The notes under the pieces: model-generated
Told to the model about the DNA's origin: nothing
The model's database searches: none
The model's input: only the letters and a program-made list of their open reading frames with translations
Translations under genes and position numbers: made by a program
Assembly: GCA_002205965.3 (NCBI GenBank)
Contig: NADL03000692.1
Location: 1,488,001 to 1,552,000 of the forward strand
Source: Kappaphycus alvarezii
Taxonomy: Eukaryota; Rhodophyta; Florideophyceae; Gigartinales; Solieriaceae
Direction: 5' to 3'
Length of the DNA stretch: 64,000 nt
Part shown: one piece after another, positions 32,548 through 44,639 of the stretch
Position numbering within the stretch: the stretch's first letter is position 1
Layout: each line of letters begins with the position of its first letter

Positions 32548-32986
32548 GACTGTGACTGTACAGTATCATCCCCATTCCAAGAGAGCTAAAAGTCAATGGC
32601 AGCAAACGCAGCAGAAAGGCGGAAGAAGAGGGACTTAGCTACGAAAGTGGTAGCGATTCCAGGCGAGGCAATGCCGGGACGATCAAGGCTAGGATGGGAT
32701 TTTGTACCACTAGCCTTCGACTCGTTAGGATCACCCTCTTTAGAAACATCCAAGGTTATAGAGACATACGCGGCAACAGTAGCGGCTCGTAGCGGATGCT
32801 CCACGGGAGGAGGGAAGACTCGCCTGTATCAGAAGCTTAGCTACTCAATCTGGTCAACATGTGCAGCATCCGTAATTTGTCGCGCACCGCAACACGCAGA
32901 GCTTAGTCACCCAATTACAACTTAATTTTAAGTACTTTGCAACGTTGCACATTTGAACTGTACACCAGTGCTAAACGACTTCATTA
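32548..32986 (+). mobile_element. 5'-truncated LINE insertion with 12-bp target duplication
   Basis: The 439-bp insert encodes LGWDFVPLAFDSLGSPS and LYQKLSYSIWSTCAAS, the family C-terminal tail (frame 32596-32925). It is flanked by TTCTATTACATT at 32536-32547 and again at 32987-32998, a target site duplication. Removing the insert rebuilds a sequence that resembles an uninterrupted relative at 33651-33712. The open tail has no internal stop, so this is among the youngest events in the window. Confidence 0.8.
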
Positions 32987-33650
32987 TTCTATTACATTCA
33001 TTAAGCTTAATCACTTCGAGAGAAATCAGCTGGGCACGCGGGCGAGGATAGTACGAGCTCGGATTTGGCGACCAATTTGAACCTTTTGCATGTGGACTCT
33101 GCTCCGTCAGCTCCCAACAGAGACAGGCCCCGGGTCAACCCTTCGTCTCTACCGAACCCCTCACGCCCGTCACCATCAGTTGATGAGCAGCCCCTACCTT
33201 CCCTGGAAGCCGCCCCTATCACAAATACCCCCGAAGGCGTCCATAGGCAGACTTCAACTGGGCGCGCGGGTGAGGTTATTACAAGGACGGAGATGGCCAC
33301 CGGCCTGGCCCTTACGGGGCCGTACCGAACTATGCACATCTGGGAGGGAACGGTGACCTTTTATTACTAAAATGCATTACAAAGGGACCGTACGGCCCCG
33401 ACATCTGGGTGCCTTTGACATGGATGGATTGTTCTGACTTCAATTCCGAAGACGGCGACGGCGTCGATGACGCAGTTGACCAAGCAGAGGAGCTGGACCT
33501 TGCCGAGGAGGTGGTTCAGTAAGTAGCGATGGTGAGTGGCACTCTGCCGCACATTTTACCTCATGTTTACGACTAGTCATTATCTGGATAACTCCAGAAC
33601 TTAGCCGTACGTATCTTTCAAATGTAAACCACCCAAAAATTTCCCCTTGG

Positions 33651-33712
33651 AGCTCAATGAATTAGAGTTTCTATAATATTCATTAAAATTAATCACCTCG
33701 AGAAACACTGGC
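33651..33712 (+). repeat. Repeat matching the empty site of the 32.5-kb LINE insertion
   Basis: AGCTCAATGAATTAGAGTTT through AATCACCTCGAGAAA aligns with 32518-32547 joined to 32999-33030. It therefore represents the uninterrupted version of that locus, a second copy of an unidentified repeat. Confidence 0.65.
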
Positions 33713-34150
33713 CTCACTTCGGGAAATGATCCTGCTGTGACGAGTCGGTACGGATTGGGATCTTAGTATACTGACAGTAGCCGGCTCTTGTGCGAGCGGT
33801 AGAGGGATTAAGAGGACGATGGAAGTATAACGACAGTTGAGAGAGGCGAGGAAAGGGGTTGATCCACAATGGATGGACGTGGGCAGGCAAGGTCAACGGG
33901 TAGCAAACACATACCCCCGAGAGCTGTGTACTGCCCTCGGATGCTCTCCTTTTGTCATGGCACGGGAGGAGTCGAGTCACGGCATGTGAGGAGTCGATGA
34001 CTACCGTGGCACCCAAGAAATTAATAAACTGTGAATATTTTTGCCGTGCATTTGTGGTTACTCTTTTCTGACTGTAGTTCCTTCCCCATTACGCTGTAGG
34101 TATACCCTTTTTGAGTCGATTGCGGTTGTCTGGAAAACCATGGGATTGGT

Positions 34151-34191
34151 CGGAAATATCTTCCAACAGTAAAACACCCAAACGTTCCCCC
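34151..34191 (-). repeat. 40-bp repeat shared with 60057-60098
   Basis: The minus strand here reads TTTGGGTGTTTTACTGTTGG, close to TTTGGGTGTTTTACTCTTGG on the plus strand at 60 kb, with similar flanks. A member of an unidentified dispersed family. Confidence 0.55.
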
Positions 34192-34728
34192 TTTTCTGAC
34201 TTCATTATCTCTGCCCTTGACGCAGATTCGTACCACTCGTCTACATGCGCCAAAAATGCATGGTTACTAGCGACTGGGTGACGGCGAAACATTTCCCGCC
34301 ATGCCACCCCCCCCCCCCCGTTGGCCATATTTTCCGCGGTTTAAGAAAAGGCGGGTTAACCTAATACGAACCCTTTCGAATTGAAATTGTGTTCCCGACG
34401 TCGGACGATCTGCACCGGCGGGATCAGAAACACCCACCCACCATCACACTTAACATCACATTTAACGATGGTTGTCCTTCTCCTTTGAGTTATCGCCCTT
34501 TCCAAAGTACCTTCTCGATCCCCTTCACATGTAACCAATTGCCCCTTCTCTCCACCTATTCATAAACTCCATTTTCTTTTCCACTCTCAACCTAGCTCGC
34601 GCCATTTTCCCTCTCTTCTCTCGACCACGCTAATCTCTACCGCACCCTTCTCCCCGATACCCACCTCTCTTTCCCACACATTCCTGTCTTCCACTACAAA
34701 ACCATCTCCAACTTCCTTCCCTTATGGC

Positions 34729-36027
34729 GTGCGTGATGCACCGTCTGCAACCTACAGAGTGCCGGGGCCAGGTACGGGCAGTGTCGAATTGGTTAGAGAG
34801 GGGATCGCGATCAAGGTCGAAGGGAATGTGTGGTGTGTCGACGGGATGCGAAAGTGCCTGCGAGAAGCGGAGAACCTCAATGACTCGTATGATCTCCTAG
34901 TTGGCGGATGCTGGATGAGGGCATCGAGGCAAAGTCTCAAACTTGGGTTGCCTCTGTACAACGTGGAGGTCGTGGGAAATTGGCTTGAGCAGCGAAGGGA
35001 TTAGAAATTCATGGTTGGAGGCCTTCGCCGCCTTGGACTGCTGCAGGAGAAAATGCTGGGTTCTGAAGCGGTTGAGGAAAAACGATGGGAGATCAAGAGG
35101 CTTATGATAAGCTCAGGGAATTTGGGTGGATTATTGCTTGGCCGTTACTATGCGTCGCATAAGCGATTCTGTGGGAGTATTAAATTTTGGTTGATGGAAT
35201 TCAATACCCTTCAAGCACAAATTATCCTCGTAGAATATGAGGAAAGCCCGATCAAGAGCGATGTCAAACAGCGTAGTGATTCAAATTCGAGCTGAAACCT
35301 CGTTGAACTCAAGCATGTGATCCACAGGCAGGCTAAGTTCGTCGACTGGCTTGACGAATACTGTAGACGCCATCTGGATCTTCACATTCCTCTAGGACTA
35401 CCTGGTGCGCGAAAGAGCGGCGATGGGACAATTCATTTTAAGTTGAAGCACGTGTTGGTCTTTTGCTTTGCTTCTCATGGCGAGTGCTTGTAATAAGTGA
35501 TAGCTAACTCGCTGATGATCAAGCACGGTGAAGATGTGGCACGACAATTCCTCTAGATGGGCAGCATACCTGCAATGAGTCTTGCTGATGAACAGCGATG
35601 GCTTGAGAAACACATGGGTCGTTATTATTTGCGCAAGGCTGACCATCAAATCCTTACTGGGCTGTCATCTTGGCTTGAAGAACTTGCTGATGCAATTTAC
35701 TTTCTTCGCCTTCTAGGTCGCGACGATCTTGAGGAGTCTTTCGACCATGTCGTTGTTCGTGACGCCCAGAGGAGGCCGGTTATTGACAGTGCTGAGCAAC
35801 ACGCGTTTTTGATGGAAGCGGGAGCCGTGCGTGCTTGCGTTGGTGATGTATTTTTCTTGGAGAGTTTGTTAGAGGTACAGATGTTGCACACTTAGAAGAA
35901 AGGCAAGAGAAGAAAGAATAGAAGGATTATGGTTGCAATTCGCCGTGCAAGGAAGAGGGACACTTTAGGGGAACGAAGGGTAAACAAGAAAGCACGGAAG
36001 ATTGAAGAAAACGCCGACGGAGAATAA
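34729..36027 (+). pseudogene. Unknown protein, single frame with six in-frame stops
   Basis: From about 34729 the same frame stays readable for roughly 430 codons to the TAA at 36025-36027. It is broken only by TAG (35002), TGA (35293), tandem TAA TAA (about 35490), TAG (about 35554) and TAG (35893). The protein looks helical and globular, with YYLRKADHQILTGLSSWLEE near the centre, and ends in a strongly basic tail (KKGKRRKNRR). No family is recognised. All stops can be derived from CAA, CAG or CGA by single C-to-T changes. The true start may lie upstream, because the frame stays open into the C/T-rich leader. Located just beyond the 3' side of the first Copia element, it may be a host gene remnant or part of another transposon. 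Confidence 0.45.
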
Positions 36028-36114
36028 ACACACGACTGCATTCATTTTGATGTTGCACTACTGCCGTCTACTCTGATACGCCTCGAGAATCGTTTTGTTT
36101 CCGGAAGAAGAAAA

Positions 36115-37707
36115 CCTTACTTCATCACTTCGTTAAGCTTGTGGTACATCATCATGTTGCGCTTTGTTAAAGCGTCTGCGAGGTTCTGTTGACCTCTCAC
36201 CCACTGCATGGTTGTTATCTCTCCTGCTTCGAATGAATCACGGAGACGAGAGACCATCGACGCAAACGATAATCGGTTCCCTCATGCAGCATCGTGATTG
36301 TTGAATATAGACTATGCGAGTCTTCAGTGAGGACAAAAGGAAGAGACACTAGACTCTTGTGCAATGCATGAAGCTGATCCGCGAATAAGGAAGCCCGGTC
36401 GGCTGAACTGGCAACGGCTAGTATCTCAGTTCCTATGGATGAAAAACTGATCCTAGCTTGTTATGAGCTGCTCCATTCACGATCGTGGAAGACATTCACA
36501 CCCTCGCTGGCAGAAAAAGGCTTGACAGGTAGCCAGTTTGGCCATATGAGGACGTGCCTTAACTGGAATCAGAGAATTCCAAGTACGCGGGGTTGGCTGG
36601 TAACGGTAGGGAGATAAAACAGAGCGATGGGCTCAAGGTGCGGAGTTCGGATAGCACCTGGTTGGCGGTGATGAGTTGTGACACACAAAGACGGCCGACT
36701 TGGCGTTGCAGGTGGCTGGCAGTGAAAGAAGACTTTGGAAGAACTCCATGGCCGAGGAAGTTTAGAGACCCCGCAAGTGCTTGATGGTATGTTAGCTCGC
36801 TTGATGTGCTTGGCTCGGAAGCTTGCTTGCGCCTGGCGAAGGGCAAGGTTAAGAGCTCAATCTTGTCTAGGTATTCCTGCATGTCAGCGAAGACGAATCC
36901 GTTGGGCTCTTCATGAATATGAAGGCCATTGAAGACGATGTCCTTGGCAAAGACGAAATTGCTCACGGAAAACTTCGATCTTATGGCATCATAGAAGGCG
37001 TGAATGACCGTGGGCATTCCCGCGAGAAGAAAATCTTCAACCACCTTTACGACAACAAGCTGAATCGATTCATCCGTATTGTAAAGGACGAATAGCTGTT
37101 GGAGTCCGGGAATGGGAATTAAGCCGTACTCAATTATCCATGCTTCTACGGTGAGTTTCCATAGACGCGCAGACCCCACAATCCCGTATGCGGGCTCCAA
37201 GAGTTTCCAAACCATTTTTGAGGAAGTGGCCGAACCTTTCAGCCGTCGCATGAATACATCGCGAAGGAAAGCACCGGCTTGTAAGTAGTTATGCTTGATG
37301 CCAATCGAGGCGAGTGGAAAGGATAACACGGCCGCGATCGACAGAACCAAGCCAATCACTGGAAACTGTGCCGTGGAAGAATCAGTTCGAACTGTGTCCT
37401 TCTCCTTGTCACGGCTGCCATGCGGAACGAGACGACACTTGAGCCGTACTTTACCTTCGTCCGCTGAAAGACGGGGTTGGAATAAGTGATTGGATGAAAT
37501 AACATTGGCGTTGCGAGGAAGAGATCTGTAGCCAACTTCTGTGTACGCGCCGGCTTTGAAATATTTTTCTTTCTCCGCCGCAATAGCTTTATCAAGAATC
37601 CATAGTGGTGCGAACTGCAACTTTAATTCACTGACAGGTTTGTCCGCAAGAACCTTGTACATGTCACGAACGATTTGTTGTTCAGAGGACTGCATGGGGT
37701 GAGGCAA
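36115..37707 (-). pseudogene. Copia A reverse transcriptase and RNase H
   Basis: The 382-codon frame at 36559-37707 shows the Copia polymerase pattern: NVISSNHLFQPRL, RLKCRLVPHGSRD, then HNYLQAGAFLRDVFMRR (the usual D-V-x-x-AFL region, with the Asp replaced by His). The segment normally holding YVDD reads LLAGMPT, so the active site is lost. RNase H continues in other frames to GEITTMQWVRGQQNLADALT at about 36150-36250, a well-conserved family end. The reverse transcriptase copies element RNA into DNA; this copy cannot. Confidence 0.8.
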
Positions 37708-38497
37708 AGAGGGTGATAAATGAGGGGATGGCTTCCCACATCTTTCTCCGGGCTTGGCGGACCGTGAGTGGTTGTGATATCATAATGCACTTCGCGATCA
37801 GGAGAAGAATGTTGAGTACCGAACAGTGTGCTGCATAATGTAATTGCGTTCTTTGAGACATAACGATTGATTGACCCTGATACGCTTGCCTCTTGGGGAT
37901 CTGAGTTGGAGTGCATGATGTTGACAACAAAGCGCGGATTCCCTTTCGATCAAGTTCAAGACGTTATCAATGTCTGCCAAATATAAACCCTGCACTACAT
38001 ATTTATCATGGCGGTTTGGCTCCTGGGCTCTTCAGTTGCAGCTTCCTTGATATTATCATGGAAGTCCTCATCAACAACGGAGTCGCTACGGGGAAAGACT
38101 GAGTAGATACGCTCCAACTCTTGGAGCAAACTGCTTGAAAGAGCTCGACGAATTTTCTCGTACGTAGCTCATACTGGCTTCTCAGCATGGTCTTTTCATG
38201 TAGGGACAATTAAAAGGTGCGGTTTTGTAGAACAAACAAAAATTGTTTCCCATTTCCCGAGCTTTGGCCCGCGTTTGAAGCATTACACCATTTAGCCTCA
38301 CTGAAGTTCAGCAGGGGGCATAATATTCGGCTGTTACCCCTTCTCAACGAGGCGGAGGGGTCTTCTAACTATTTTTCCTTGGTGCGCAATTTCAAGGTCC
38401 TGATAAATTTCTCATTGTGGAAGACCGTCTAACGAGGGAGTGTAACCGGGGATCATCTCAAAGCTGCGCATGGTTTTGTTTCGGTAGAACACATTGC

Positions 38498-38900
38498 TTA
38501 GTAATTTTGTTCCAGAGAGCTCCTCCTCCTTGTGCCACACGATACTCTTAGTACTGGCGAAATAGTCAGCGTCTTCCAACAATTGCTTAACCAATGTGCG
38601 AAATATCGAATTCTTGCGTTCAATGATTCAAAGCTTGTCATGACGACGTGATGGGCTGGGATCAAACTGAATGCCAAAGTAGCGGGGGCATCGCCTAGCT
38701 TCTTGTTGAAGAACTCAATGTCTCTGGAAATTTTTGCTGGAGATCCGTGAGCGTTAATGCACTTCAGCTCGAGTTCTCTTGTGACGTTTTCCATTTCGCG
38801 AGATGGAAGGATAGAAGCAAATGAGTATGCGGTGGAAACGTGGAAAATGTGAAGGACTGGCTCATTCTCAAGTTGCAAAAAGAAGACGAGGTCAATCTGA
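38498..38900 (-). pseudogene. Copia A integrase core
   Basis: HIFHVSTAYSFASILPSREM matches the first catalytic block (the Asp of the D-x-x-T-x-YS motif is Val here). INAHGSPAKISRDIEFFNKK matches the second, with its Asp retained. The zinc-binding N-terminal part is not readable. Integrase inserts the cDNA into the genome. Confidence 0.7.
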
Positions 38901-39083
38901 AGTTGGTAGTTGAAGCTAGAGAGTAGCTTCCCAAAAGATACCGTTTTGATGTTGGAGGCCTCTATTAGTACACTTGTATGCAGCGGTTTGAAAGGCTTGA
39001 TTCAAGACAGGAGTCATAATCCCACCGCGTTCACATAGGTTGACATTGTCCTCGAACGGAAGGTGCGAGTATCCATAAAGCTT

Positions 39084-39640
39084 TTATGCTAATCGACGAG
39101 CTATGTTTCCATATGGAAGGCGGTGGTTCAATTTTTTACTCTTACGAACTGTCTTGGAGAAATAGACTTGAAAACAAAATAATATCTTGAAGGAAGACGT
39201 CTTGGAGGGAAAGACTAACAGATAGGTGCAAACGGCATTAACTTCGGAAGATGACGTGGGTTCTGTGTACGTCTGGAAAAAAAGACGTTGGGAAGAAATT
39301 TCACGGACTCCAAGGAGAATGGCGAGAAGGTTTCCTGGACCTAGTTGGTACGATTGGTGCAGCAGACCATTACCAAGCAGTGGAAAACCTTCACCAAGTG
39401 TAATGTAAAAAGGGATCTTCTCGGCAACAAAATTCAAATCCGTCAAGGGAAGGTTCCAGGTGCCAACAGTCACTTCGTCATCGCTGCAATTGTGACCGTA
39501 CCTATGGATAAAGGGGTCGTAATCCAAGTCCCTGAGTTTGAGCTAGATACCCATATCATGGCATAGAGCAGATGTTGAGAGTGCTCCACCAATGCTGCGA
39601 GGATATCCAGGGTCAAACGATCGGTGCTGGGTCGTGTTGG
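39084..39640 (-). pseudogene. Copia A protease region
   Basis: The frame at 39084-39527 and its upstream continuation carry SIGGALSTSAL, in the place of the D-T/S-G-A aspartic protease motif. The catalytic Asp is lost. Assigned mainly by position between zinc knuckle and integrase and by likeness to the DDGAPYYAIG of Copia B. Confidence 0.4.
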
Positions 39641-39644
39641 CAAC

Positions 39645-41006
39645 TTATATTGTCCGACGGGGCTCCAGACGAAGCAACGTAACTAATTTGCTTCGTTGAA
39701 TGCAGAAGCCTGTCCAAAAAAGGCCTGAGCGAGAATTTTTGTCTTCTGGCTTAGAAGCTGTAAGACGGGCCCTTTTCTTCTTCGTATAGTTGCTAGGTGC
39801 CTTGCAATCGTCATCTCCACTACAGTGCCCAAGTTCCCAACAATCGTAGCAAACCTGATTACGGTTCCCTGGTTGGTAATTACCACGTAATCTTTCGGAG
39901 AAAGAGCCTTCTCGTTTGCGTCCATTCCTACCTCTAGACTGAAGATGACTGAAGCTTCCGACACCTTGAGGCTGGATAGGATGATAGGCATGAATGCCAC
40001 CAGATTGATTAATAAGATGGGTCGAGAGGAACGCCTTAAACTTTTTGCCAAACATAGCTCAAACATCCTTCATTGAAACAGACGGCGATTCAATACTAGA
40101 ACTAGGAGTCATGTTTCGAAGAAAAAGCACAGCGTCGTCAAAGTTCAATCGGCAAGAATGGCTTGCGGACAGGAAAAGCTCAGCTGCATTCGTTTGTGAA
40201 GATGTGGCTGGTTCGGGTTGAATAGCTAGAAGGATTCTTCTGTGACGGTGTTGAACTTGTAAGATAGTACCATTGAAGCTGAAGAACCCTTGATAAATAG
40301 ATGGAGGAACAACGGGAGCTGTAGCCAGGTTAGCAAAATCCAGATCTGAGAGTACCTTGCGTAACTCTTCTAAGCTTGACGCGGGAATCTTAGTCAGTGA
40401 TTGGCCCTTCTGCTCTTCTTCTTTCTTCTTGGCTCTTGCCTCAGCGTCTGCAATGAGCTGAGGCTTGTCATTCGTAAGTGTTCCTTCTTCCAACATAGAA
40501 TTGCTAAGAAGGATTATCGCCAAATCTTCACCAATCTGGGAAGAAGACGAGATGTGGGAGTAGATCAAATCCCTAGCCGCAAGACTACTAAAATGGGAAA
40601 CAATAGTTGACATCTTCTTGTTCTTCTCACGAGTACATCCTGTAACTTTCTGATGGGAAGATATGAGGCGAGTCACCATTGTGATCGGTGAATCTACGGC
40701 GAAAAGGCGAACGATCTGCAGTGCTGCTTCGACGGGTTCCTCCATTTGGAGGTAATCAATTTGCCCCTTAGCTTGCGCCTCATCGACGGTAGCCTTCTGA
40801 GCATCGGGGAGTCCTCGATTATACAAGTTTTTACCAAGGTAGGGAAACATCGTCTGAAATGTCCGACCAGAACCCTTACCGTGGGCTACTTTCAAATCTT
40901 CGACCCATTGACCAACTCTCTTCCTCCATACTTCAAGGTCACTATCTGGAGTAAAGGGCGGGGGGTCAACTTCGAGAACAGTGATTACAAGCTGAACACG
41001 TTTCAA
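39645..41006 (-). pseudogene. Copia A Gag with zinc knuckle
   Basis: The long frame at 40059-41006 (315 codons) has the helical gag character, including VWRKRVGQWVEDLKVAHG near the start. The adjoining frame at 39645-40055 has CYDCWELGHCSGDDDC, a C-x2-C-x4-H-x6-C zinc knuckle, in an Arg/Gly-rich setting typical of the RNA-binding end of Gag. A frame change separates the two parts near 40060. No clear ATG opens the first frame. Confidence 0.7.
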
Positions 41007-41948
41007 ATAACCAGGAATTCCTCATATAACAACGTAATCTCGCAGCATTAGGAAATCATAAGAAGCAAATTTCGCTCATTTTGGCGGGATATGGTTGACA
41101 ATAAATCCCAAAAAACCCTATCACCTCTCCATATCTCTACACCAACCCACCCCAACTACGGATTCCAACCTACAGAGCGCGCTTCCCCTCATTTCAAACT
41201 CTCAAACAGCCAACGGCGCATCTTGGCACCTCAACTTTCTCCAACGTCCCCATTTCGGTTGCAAACACCGCCCATTACCGCAATTTTCATCACATTTCCT
41301 TCAGCCTCACCCGTTCCAGCCTTAGCATCGCTGCTATCAACATCTCTCCCATCTCTTTACAACGACACACCCAAAATGTTGACACGACAGCTTGATCTGG
41401 TGAAAAAATCCAAACACTGAAATCAGCTTCATTTTAGATGCTGACAGCAGCGACTACGACAGCACTTCTCCAGCTGATTGAAAAACGCAAAAAATCTGTA
41501 GTTTCAACTTTTCGATATGAAACTACGCCCTTCTCCAGTGTGTTCGTGCAACTGATACCCATCGCCAAAGTCGAAGATCCAAGGAGATTTGGTTCGCTAC
41601 GGCTCGAGAACTGTTTCTTGCCAAATTTTCTGACAACACTGAGCAAGGCCGAAACAAAAGTATCTCCCTGATAGAATCAAGTGTTTGATATGCGTTGAGC
41701 TACAGTCAAGAAGAATGAGGAAATAACGGGTCTTGTTGAAGAAATTTAGACGGGAATCAATTACTAGATGACCCGATAGCTGCAATTGATGAGTATTTCG
41801 AGAATTCTAAATAGTTTTATATTATATATTCTATATGACATATGAGAAAAATGGTTGAGGATTGTTCTTTCCCCTCTTATAGTAATCATTTTTTAAAACA
41901 GTCTCGTGAAGAAAAACTGACTAAAGAGCATAGTTTTATTATCACAGG
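41007..41948. other. No supportable gene between the two Copia elements
   Basis: C/A-rich low-complexity frames at 41091-41420 and a 77-codon frame at 41438-41671 without motif. Could include the lost LTR of Copia A; no match to its other side was seen. Confidence 0.4.
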
Positions 41949-42087
41949 TGTTAGCCACAGTTTGCGTACTGCATCGATCTAGTCGAAATTGCTGAGAGAT
42001 GTGTAGAAAAATGTACACAACAATATGCGAAGTTGCGAAGCCCATGTCTTCTGATGTTTACAATCAATATACTATAGTACTTATACA
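41949..42087 (-). repeat. Copia B 3' LTR
   Basis: Aligned over its length with 46723-46860, sharing CTAGTCGAANTTGCTGAGAG and ATCAATATACTATAGTA. It starts TG and ends CA as read on plus. Confidence 0.8.
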
Positions 42088-42542
42088 TTGAAATGCAGTA
42101 CGAACTTAGGCAGGTACAAATACTTAGATGGATGCAACTAGTGGGACTGTTGCATGAATAGTGATGCAATCGAGAAGAACATTTCAACTAACATTAAAAG
42201 GGCGAATGAAGTGGCTACGACACAAAGGCGACTATTAGTGACAAATTCACATTGAAATATATATTACTAGCCTTTTAGCGAAAGTTCTTTTTATTGAAAT
42301 TTGTGTTTCGCAGACGATTTCAAAATCTATCACTGTCTACCGGTTAACAGTGTCAGTTGAAGCGCGTCAGTAACACTACTGTCTTTCTTGGTTATTGGAT
42401 TAGCAAGGTTGTTATTTGCAGGTATCCAAAATGTCTTATCAACGCTTCCAGTCTAGAACTCAAATATTTTGCACCTTATGTCACATCTTATCCATCTGTC
42501 AATGGAGTTCCTCTGAGTATAAAGTGGAAGTATGGAAATTTT

Positions 42543-43741
42543 TCACTCAACACAAAGATGTAGCTTGACATCGATTACAAGTAGTTCGTAGTATTTCTTG
42601 GCAACTGTTTTGCCATCATACATGCCTTCTGCAGTAGCCAATATCTCAGCTGCAGGCACACCATTAACAGGTCTTTTGTATTTGTGCGACATCCAGTACA
42701 TGACGTAATAGATGGAGTTGCTCTTCATCTCTCCAACTAACAGGCCAGTTATTACACCTAGTTGACCACATGAATCGATGTGGGAAGCATCTGCAAACTT
42801 GCACACAAGCACAGTAGGTTGATACTTATTTTCTTCCATGTGCCTTGGATAGACAATCGTGGAGCCAAGTTTCTAAAGCTTGCGCAAGTCATTATTCTGC
42901 TATAACAGATGAAAAAACTTAAGATCATGCGCCCTCTGTTGTGGATAGCTCGCATAGAAGGAGCAAAACGGGGATGCAGCTGTCCCCATCCATCCCAGTG
43001 AGCTATTTGCGGAGGTGAAAACTGACTTTTCAATCTTTTTAGGGCTAGATCATTTTTATTTCGTCTTTTTCTAGTATGCGGATACTCTGTGACATCTTAT
43101 AGCTTATCTTCAGAATCATTTTCTATTTTGTAGTCATGTTTTTGCGTGTTATTGATCAAAAGTACCTTAACTTTCCAGGACCGTGATTCACATCACCAAG
43201 TTTAAATCTTCCGTCAAACTCATCAATAAATCTGTTTGAACGGTGTCTTTCACGGCCAACTTTGAGGTCACCGACTGTTTTTGCGACGACAAGAGTTAGT
43301 GCCCACCTTCTCTTTTAAAGAAGAGCTGTGGTACATGGGTGGACTCAGAGAGACCAATATTGTTCATAAGCTTGTCCGACTGATTCTTCCATTAGATTTG
43401 GCATTAATCAGGTCGTAAATGCTGTTACCAATAGCCATAAATACGTAGGTTTCTTCGTGCTTTCTATGTGAGGTCTTACATGCGCATAATTCTAAGGCAG
43501 CTTTCACATCAGCTTTTTATAATGTCCAACCGAATAAAGAAGAAATAGTTTCCAATATAAGCAGACCGGTTGGCGCACATGACGTGCAGTCTTTACCTAG
43601 CAGGTTTTTCATTTCATCTTCATTCCCATGTGGAGTTATTCGAGCTTTTATTTTGAGACTCCCGTCTTCGTTGCATTTTAATTTGTACAGAGTATGACTG
43701 CTAATAATGGTAGCCTTATGTGGCACCTTTTCATGCGGCAC
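42543..43741 (-). pseudogene. Copia B reverse transcriptase and RNase H remnants
   Basis: The frame at 43517-43741 has ATIISSHTLYKLKCNEDGSL and ARITPHGNEDEMK, the same block as in Copia A and the start of the Copia polymerase domain. The frame at 42543-42839 has FADASHIDSCGQLGVITGL and HKYKRPVNGVPAAEI, the RNase H core of Copia elements, with a catalytic Asp retained. The palm domain between them is not readable. Confidence 0.75.
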
Positions 43742-44639
43742 GGGACGAACTGTTTTTGAAATAGTCTCTTCTTCTTCGTTTTTGTAGTCGTTTACAAGTA
43801 GATACTGGTCAAAGCCTTGGGCTTAATGTTTTAGGAACGATTTGGTCTAAAAATATTCCATCATTGACAGGAGAACAGTGCTCTCTTTGCAGGAATCTTT
43901 TAGCTAGCGAAAAAAAGCTGGGGCTTGCGGGTATTGTCTCACTAAACTTCCATACTTCTTTCGCTGTATCTAGTCATTCCGCATCACCATCTTCATAAAG
44001 TATATTTAGGTGCCCATGTTCGGCTTCTGGGTGAACTGTACCGGGGTATAATTCTTTATCGAGCGGTCAAAGTATAGATATTTTATCCTCGATGGATGGT
44101 TCAATTAGAGGACTGCAGTGAGAAGTCTGCATCGTCAAAGATGCTATGTTGTTTGAAGCAGTTCGATTCATCTTCGATGGAATCACCAGATTTCACTGTT
44201 AAGCTTGAACATTCATATAGTGTTTCTGATAAAGATTCAACGCCATCTGATACTAACTGAGCAATGCTCTCTTTTGGCGCGACAATTGTCTTCAAATGAA
44301 ACGTTAATCTCCTAACCACCTTTGCCAGGAACTTTAATCGAACGAGCTTTCTGGTACACAGATAGGATAGGCTTGGGAATGATGCAATGGCCCATTTTTT
44401 CATGATATTTCTTTTTAAATTCTTCAACTCCATCTCCAACAGTGAGCGAAGCTTCCGTTAAGGCCTTAGAGTGTAGAATACGTGATAGCTTCCTACGAGC
44501 ATGTAGTTGCTCATGATAGTTTCTTACCTCATCAGGTACAACATTATCGATTGGCTTAGACGTAGCTGGCTTCGGTAACTCTTTACCAATTTCGAAGGCT
44601 TACATTATGTCATTGCCGTAAATATCGTTCTATGTAGAG

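Larger units (their letters stand above)
33000..34728. other. No confident gene
   Basis: Overlapping 90-100-codon frames at 33065-33370 are Pro/Ser-rich and unrecognised. The segment includes a 60-bp repeat (33651), a 40-bp repeat shared with 60 kb (34151) and a 13-base C run at 34307-34319. A C/T-rich stretch at 34530-34720 immediately upstream of the next gene looks like a pyrimidine-rich promoter or leader. Confidence 0.4.
36115..41006 (-). mobile_element. Ty1/Copia retrotransposon A, degraded
   Basis: Read on the minus strand the order is gag and zinc knuckle (41006-39645), protease region (39640-39084), integrase (38900-38498), reverse transcriptase (37707-36559) and RNase H (to 36115). 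That order, with integrase before reverse transcriptase, defines Copia. No LTR pair could be matched around it, so its ends are uncertain and one or both may have been lost. Confidence 0.8.

Noticed and set aside
12650..36027. Reassigned genetic code (UAA/UAG read as Gln)
   Set aside because: Attractive for two genes, but stops also include TGA, one TAG stands at a Trp position in Ulp1, and clear transposon relics of other classes contain all three stops. Mutation decay is simpler.
36000..41110. LTRs for Copia A
   Set aside because: Comparison of about 100 bp on each side showed no convincing shared sequence, and no PBS like that of Copia B.
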